From NCBI GenBank assembly GCA_001599935.1, contig BCIJ01000001.1, positions 1,118,277 through 1,182,276 on the forward strand: a stretch of DNA of 64,000 bases, in the 5' to 3' direction. A program made the translations under genes and the position numbers. Origin of the DNA: Holtermannia corniformis (taxonomy: Eukaryota > Basidiomycota > Tremellomycetes > Holtermanniales). How positions within the stretch are numbered: position 1 is the first letter of the stretch; every line of letters begins with the position of its first letter. The notes under the pieces were generated by a model. That model was not told where the DNA came from, did not search any database, and was given only the letters and a program-made list of their open reading frames with translations. Below are positions 59,117 through 64,000 of this stretch, piece by piece.

Positions 59117-59540
59117 CAAGCAATTAAGATGTGGCCGACCGCCGCCGGATGCTCTCCAACAACAGGTCGAGCACCGGCACAGAGGATGCTGATGGGTAGC
59201 TGTGATGGACAGAGTGCAGCGTCGCCAACGAGGTGCTTGCTGCTGTTGCTTTAGCTTGTGCGGGTGGCAAACGATGCACACGACCAGCTAGACTGGCCAC
59301 CGTCAACCTGGTTGATCACACATGCTACAACTACCTACACAGCCAGCCTGAGCATCCTCGAGCACATACACGCATCGCAGCGCATCGCACAGACTCGTAC
59401 GGTGCAGCAAGACGCTCTACAGCCTGGCTCACGGTTCCGCGCGCCTATTGTTCGACTTGCGCGCCTACCGCAGTGTTAAAGTGCCACGCGGCGAGCTGCA
59501 CCAAAAACTGGCTCCTCGTTTCCACCCCGGTGCACGGTTG
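59117..59540. other. Divergent upstream region, unidentified gene / prolyl-tRNA synthetase
   Basis: 424 bases; no gene supported. The prolyl-tRNA synthetase frame is open leftward to about 59448 without a clear earlier start. Confidence 0.3.
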
Positions 59541-62350
59541 ATGCTCTCTCGCTCCCCTCGGCTTGCCTCTATCCTCCAGCCAGCTCAGCGCACCGTACCC
59601 TACCTCAACCACTCTCGAACCTACAAGAACAAGACGCCCGCTCTCTCTTACGGCCCCATCATGTCAGCCGTCTCGCAGCAGGACATTCTCGCTCGGCTCG
59701 CAACCCTCGGCGTCCACCATGACAGCGTGCTCGAGCACGCACCAGTCGCCAACGGCGCACAGTGGACTGCCGAACTCGAAAAGGCCGGTGGCGCCAAGCA
59801 GGCAGCGTTGACCAAGACGGTACGCCGCGCTTGACTCGGCCGCGAAACACAGCTCGAGCGCTGACTCGAAACCTCCTTTGCCACTGATAGCTCTTGTTCA
59901 AGCCAAAGACTGCCAAGAGCGCCGTCCCCAACCCCGTTCTCGTCCTTGCGAGGGAAGACACCGAGACGACGTCGGCTTCGATCGCGCGCCTGCTCAACCT
60001 CAAGGAACTCCGGCTCGCGAGCGAAGACTTGATCAAGGACGTCCTGCCTGGTGTCGGCGGCAAGGACGACGGTGAGCACACGGCAGACGTGTACATGCTC
60101 CTAGCTCACACCGCCCAGTCTCGGCCTTGCTGATCCCGGCTCCCCTCTCGCCCAACCTTCACGTCCTGCTCGACTCTACCCTCGCCTCGTCCGACGCACT
60201 CCACGCTCTCCACGTCGCCTCGTCAGCGTCCACCATTCTGCTCAAGGGCACAGACGTCAAGGCGTACATCGAGTCCCTTCGCGCTCCCGACGCCGCAGAG
60301 GTCTCGGCAACTTCGACCGGCATCCGCGAGGTCGACTTTGCCGCGCTCAAGGCGCAACAGCTCGTAGACAAGCCAGAGGGCGTGTAAGTCGCCTTAAGTT
60401 TCTGCCGCGCTCACAAGCTGACGTCGAGTCTCTAGCACCAAGGAGGGCAAGCCGGCGCCGGTCGAGAAAAAGGCAAAGGCGGCTGCGGCAGCCGACGAGG
60501 CCAGCTACGAAATGGCCATCCAGTACAAGAAGGACGTCGACTTTCCCGGATGGTACACTGATGTCCTGCTCAAGGGCCAGATGCTCGACTACTATGACAT
60601 TTCCGGCTGCTACATCCTCCGCCCGTGGTCGTACTCGGTGTGGCAGACGATCCAGAGTGAGTCTGAGCATCGACATGTCCCGAGCGGACTCTGATATGCG
60701 CAGACTGGTTTGACGACGAGATCAAAAAGCTCGGCGTTCAGGACTGCTACTTCCCCATGTTTGTGTCCAAGGCTAGGCTCGAGAAGGAAAAGGACCACAT
60801 TGAGGGCTTTGCGCCAGAGGTCGCTTGGGTCACCAAGGCGTGCGTGGGCTATGCTATCGAGTGGTGACCGGGCTGACTTGGTGCAGGGGAAACTCGGACC
60901 TCGAGGAGCACATTGCGATCCGTCCAACGTCCGAAACGGTCATGTATCCTTGTAGGTCTTATACAGTGCCGCGGCGTGCCATGCTAACACGAGCAGACTA
61001 CGCAAAGTGGATCACGAGCCACCGTGACCTCCCTCTCAAGCTCAACCAGTGGAACAGCGTCGTCCGCTGGGAGTTCAAGAACCCTCAGCCGTTCCTGCGC
61101 ACGCGCGAGTTCCTGTGGCAAGAGGGCCACACTGCCTTTTTGTCTGAAAAGGAAGCCGGCGACGAGGTCCTCCAGATCCTCGACCTCTACCGCCGCGTGT
61201 ATGAAGAGCTCCTCGCCGTGCCCGTCATCCCCGGCGTCAAGAGTGAAAAGGAAAAGTTTGCCGGTGGCCACTATACGACCACGGTCGAGGGCTTCATCCC
61301 CACGACCGGTCGCGGGATCCAGGGCGCGACGTCGCACTGCCTCGGTCAAAACTTTTCCAAAATGTTCAACATCTCGGTCGAGGACCCGGCTCAGGCCGGC
61401 AAGGGCGCTGACAAGGTCGACGTCGGGGCTGGCCCGGGTAAAGTGCACGTGTGGCAAAACTCGTGGGGGCTCTCGACGCGCTCGATCGGGGTCATGGTCA
61501 TGGTGCACGGTGATGACCAGGGTCTGGTGATGCCCCCTAGGGTCTCGCTCGTCCAGGTCGTCATTGTCCCGGTTGGGCTCAGCAAGGTTGCGGGCAACAG
61601 TGAGAAGATCTTTGATGCTTGCGCCCAGCTCGAGAAGGATCTCGTCAAGGCTGGGATCAGGGCCAAGGCCGACTTGCGCGAGGGCTACACGCCTGGCTGG
61701 AAGTTTAACGACTGGGAGATGCGTGTGAGTCTGGCTTATCTGTTGCAGAGGGCGCGCTGACCGATGCACAGGGCGTCCCACTCCGTCTCGAGCTCGGTCC
61801 GCGCGACCTCGCCAACGAATCGACCCAGGCCGTCCGCCGATACGACAACCACAAGTACCCGCTCGCGCTCGCCGACATTGGTACGGCCGTGTCGCAGCAG
61901 CTGGAAGAGATCCAGCTGGGCATGTTTGAGCGCGCAAAGGCCACGTTTACGGATCGCCTCAAGAGCATCACCCACTGGGACGAGGTCGTCCCGGCGCTCG
62001 ATGCCAAGAACGTGATCGTGTTCCCTTGGTGCGAGAAGGAGAGCTGCGAGGACGATATCAAGGAGCGCTCCAAGAGCCGGTGCGTAGAACGTGAGCATCA
62101 TGATGAGTCGAGGCTGACACTGTGCGTCGCGTAGGATCAACCCGGACCAGGCCGAGGATGAAAAGGCGCCATCGATGGGTGCAAAGTCTCTGTGCATTCC
62201 GTTGGACCAAGAGCGCTTTGGCAAGTTCCCGGCCGAGCAAACGTGTATTGCGTGCGGGGACAAGGCCAAGCGGTGGACCATGTTTGGTCGGAGTGAGTTG
62301 CCATGTGCTTGCTGCAAGGATAGCATCACTGACACTGCGCAGGCTACTAG
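59541..62350 (+). CDS. Prolyl-tRNA synthetase, eukaryotic type, with possible alternative mitochondrial start
   Basis: Class II aminoacyl-tRNA synthetase charging tRNA-Pro. N-terminal YbaK/INS-like editing-type domain ([20 protein letters not shown] to [20 protein letters not shown]) and a Lys/Ala linker precede the catalytic core. Core motifs: [37 protein letters not shown] (motif 1/2 region), [20 protein letters not shown] with QEGHTAF, and [20 protein letters not shown] (motif 3 region). The C-terminal zinc-type domain has [17 protein letters not shown] and [19 protein letters not shown]. The conserved start is MSAVSQQ at 59661. An in-frame ATG at 59541 adds a basic, acid-free leader ([20 protein letters not shown]) resembling a mitochondrial presequence. 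About seven introns. Confidence 0.93.
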
Positions 62351-62639
62351 ACGCGACGTGGGATGGACAGGGTTGATGACAAGAGCGTCGTGGTCATTGT
62401 CTAGCTCTGTAGTCGTTTGAAATGATCCGACTGATGCATAGTCAACCTGGCCGCGCCCGCACCGTGCACACGTCAACTTTTGCCACCTATGGCCAGCGAC
62501 CACTGACAGTCTCGAGACAACGCAAGCAGGGCAGCAAGCACGCTGCACAGCACCGCATCAAGGGTCAGTCACATCTCACCTTCCAAGGGGCCTCTCAAAC
62601 CGACCGCATGCTGATCGGCGCCGTTCGCATCTCAGAATA

Positions 62640-63578
62640 ATGTTTGACCCAACCCGCGATCCACGCCTGCGCCAGTCATCTTTTCACAATGCCTACAGCC
62701 CGATCCCTCCCATGCTGGCCAAGTACCAGTCTCGCACGTTGGTCATTCAAGACTGTGGCTTCGTTTCGACGCCGCCCCTCGAGCCGATCAGCCCGTCGGT
62801 TGGGTCGGTTGAAGAACTCTGGTTGAGCTCGGATACGCTGATCGAGACGGATGGGAGCGAGGACAGAGTGCCGACGCTCGACGAGCACAAGACGGCGACG
62901 GAGTCTGTGCCGGTCAAGACCAAAGTGCTGTCCTGGCATGCTGCCAAGCGTGCAAAGACGCAGCGCTCTGCGCCGCTCTTCAAGCCCGCGATCTCTCATT
63001 GCCGAACTGTCGACGCCGAAGAGATGCCATACGAGCTCGAACGCCTCGCCCAAGAGCTCTTCTACTACAACTGGATCACCAACCAAGGGCTCCAGAGCTG
63101 CCTCGACGACATCTGCCGTCATGCGGCCTACTTGAACGGCGTGGCCTGCCGCTACGTCGGCTCGTGGGGCATGCGCTGGCTTGTTGGACTCGAGACGAGA
63201 GCGCGCGCACGCAACGGCGTCGACGACTTGACGTGGCTGCTCATGGCGATCCACGCCCAGAGGGGCTTTGACGACCGCAAGGCTGGATACTACTCGCTGC
63301 TCTCTCTCATCCGCCGCTTCCAGTCGCCGATCCCGTCCGGGCTGCCTGCTGAACACTCGTGGACCAGCGCAGAGTTTGATCAGGCCTCGAGGCTGATGAC
63401 GGATCTGAACACGGTGGTGCGTCATGTTGCGTCTTTTCACTCTCTACCACGACCGCACACTCAAATACAACAGTACAACTCGATCGTCACCCTGCGCCCG
63501 CAGGATCTCGCCGACTCGTGCGCATGTGGCATCTGTCAACGCGAGTGGGCAAAGGCATTCGCGATCGCCCCGGTTTGA
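62640..63578 (+). CDS. Unidentified intronless gene, 312 aa
   Basis: One uninterrupted frame: MFDPTRDPRLRQSSFHNAYS, a Ser/Pro-rich N-terminus, then a conserved-looking helical domain (EEMPYELERLAQELFYYNWI, TNQGLQSCLDDICRHAAYLN, GVACRYVGSWGMRWLVGLET, GVDDLTWLLMAIHAQRGFDD, AGYYSLLSLIRRFQSPIPSG). It ends with a Cys-containing tail DLADSCACGICQREWAKAFA. Lack of introns is unusual here. No family recognised. A possible short upstream exon lies at 62422-62570, but the ATG at 62640 suffices. Confidence 0.65.
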   Translation: MFDPTRDPRLRQSSFHNAYSPIPPMLAKYQSRTLVIQDCGFVSTPPLEPISPSVGSVEELWLSSDTLIETDGSEDRVPTLDEHKTATESVPVKTKVLSWHAAKRAKTQRSAPLFKPAISHCRTVDAEEMPYELERLAQELFYYNWITNQGLQSCLDDICRHAAYLNGVACRYVGSWGMRWLVGLETRARARNGVDDLTWLLMAIHAQRGFDDRKAGYYSLLSLIRRFQSPIPSGLPAEHSWTSAEFDQASRLMTDLNTVVRHVASFHSLPRPHTQIQQYNSIVTLRPQDLADSCACGICQREWAKAFAIAPV

Positions 63579-63779
63579 CGTCGACTGTTTCTCATGTTCC
63601 TGCGTTTGTGCCGGCTCTGTAGCGCTGTGATCCAGTCTGTCTAGTTGTCTATACCCATGAACTGTGATGAAGATGGTGACGATTGACGGACGAGGGCGGC
63701 CGATGCGTTACGTAGTGCACAGACCTCCACTTGACCGTTAAGAACTCAGCAGCCGTCTTCGACTTTCCTTTCACTCACA

Positions 63780-64000
63780 ATGTCAGACACTCAAGGCAAG
63801 GTAGGTGCTCGGACACGCTCGCTGCCAAGATTGAGCTGACAAACGTGGCCACAAGGTCATCACCTGCAAAGCGGCCGTTGCTTGGGAGGCAGGTCAGTGC
63901 GATAGCGTCCAGTAGTGATTCCACTCACCCAGGCTGACGTTTCCTAGCCAAGCCACTCAGCATCGAGACGGTCCAAGTCTCGCCGCCCAAAAAGGGCGAG
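63780..64000 (+). CDS. SFA1: Class III alcohol dehydrogenase / S-(hydroxymethyl)glutathione dehydrogenase (5' part only)
   Basis: Only the N-terminus is inside the window. Spliced: MSDTQGK, VITCKAAVAWEAAKPLSIET, VQVSPPKKGE; the CKAAVAWEAGKPLSIE block is diagnostic for class III zinc ADHs (formaldehyde detoxification). Two introns (gtaggtgc..ggccacaag and gtcagtgc..tttcctag). The gene runs off position 64000. Confidence 0.85.

Noticed and set aside
60984..61937. Long antisense ORF (317 codons) opposite prolyl-tRNA synthetase
   Set aside because: Same cause: a codon-bias shadow of the sense exon with no recognisable protein features.

Overview
The window comes from a basidiomycete-type fungal nuclear genome. 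Genes are dense and lie on both strands. Almost every gene is cut by many very short introns (about 45-65 bases) with GT...AG ends and a CTGAC/CTAAC-like branch site 10-25 bases before the acceptor. The products are typical of a free-living fungus. I cannot fix the species; a compact Pucciniomycotina- or Ustilaginomycotina-like genome would fit. I saw no rRNA or tRNA gene, CRISPR array, transposon or virus sequence.

Layout. 1-9.2 kb: RINT1/Tip20 tether protein (-, running off the left end), vacuolar Ca2+/H+ exchanger VCX1 (+), a Nudix diphosphoinositol-polyphosphate phosphatase (-) and a PHO84-type phosphate transporter (+). The last two are divergent and share a 1.46 kb region with CACGTG/CACGTT elements and an 11-12 bp minisatellite. 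9.6-17 kb: an unidentified intron-containing gene, RNA14 (mRNA 3'-end processing), a weak small ORF and an unidentified basic nuclear-type protein. 17-29.3 kb: mitochondrial processing peptidase beta, a 2-oxoglutarate/Fe(II) oxygenase, a Gfo/Idh/MocA oxidoreductase, PPZ-type phosphatase and 2-oxoglutarate dehydrogenase E1. 29.4-39.7 kb: a membrane-anchored aspartic-protease-like protein that has lost catalytic motif 1, a PAS-domain protein, and a large DEAH/RHA-type helicase with dsRNA-binding domains and probably an N-terminal RS domain. 40.2-51.3 kb: mitochondrial phosphate carrier, an RTA1-type membrane protein, a small membrane protein, nitronate monooxygenase, HAM1/ITPA, 2-oxodicarboxylate carrier and a SAM methyltransferase. 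51.6-64 kb: a small membrane ORF, a FYV7-like ribosome biogenesis protein, CWH43, an unidentified gene, prolyl-tRNA synthetase, an intronless unknown gene, and the start of class III alcohol dehydrogenase running off the right end.

The most striking feature is the recurrence of micro-exons. Several conserved genes contain exons of 7, 9, 10, 12, 13, 13, 14 and 17 nt, and others have exons of 19-22 nt. In each case splicing at these sites restores a known conserved protein motif (PP1-family NYCGEFDN, helicase HVLVFLPGWDEI, Ca2+/H+ exchanger PLAKLLGD, carrier YPLDVVKTR, a Rossmann glycine loop), so the calls rest on conservation and not only on splice consensus.

Functional links are modest. Several products concern phosphate or mitochondria: PHO84, the Nudix phosphatase, mitochondrial phosphate carrier, oxodicarboxylate carrier, KGD1 and MPP. 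This is mainly gene-by-gene housekeeping and not a biosynthetic cluster. Exon structures were worked out by eye, so coordinates give the outer coding limits unless stated.
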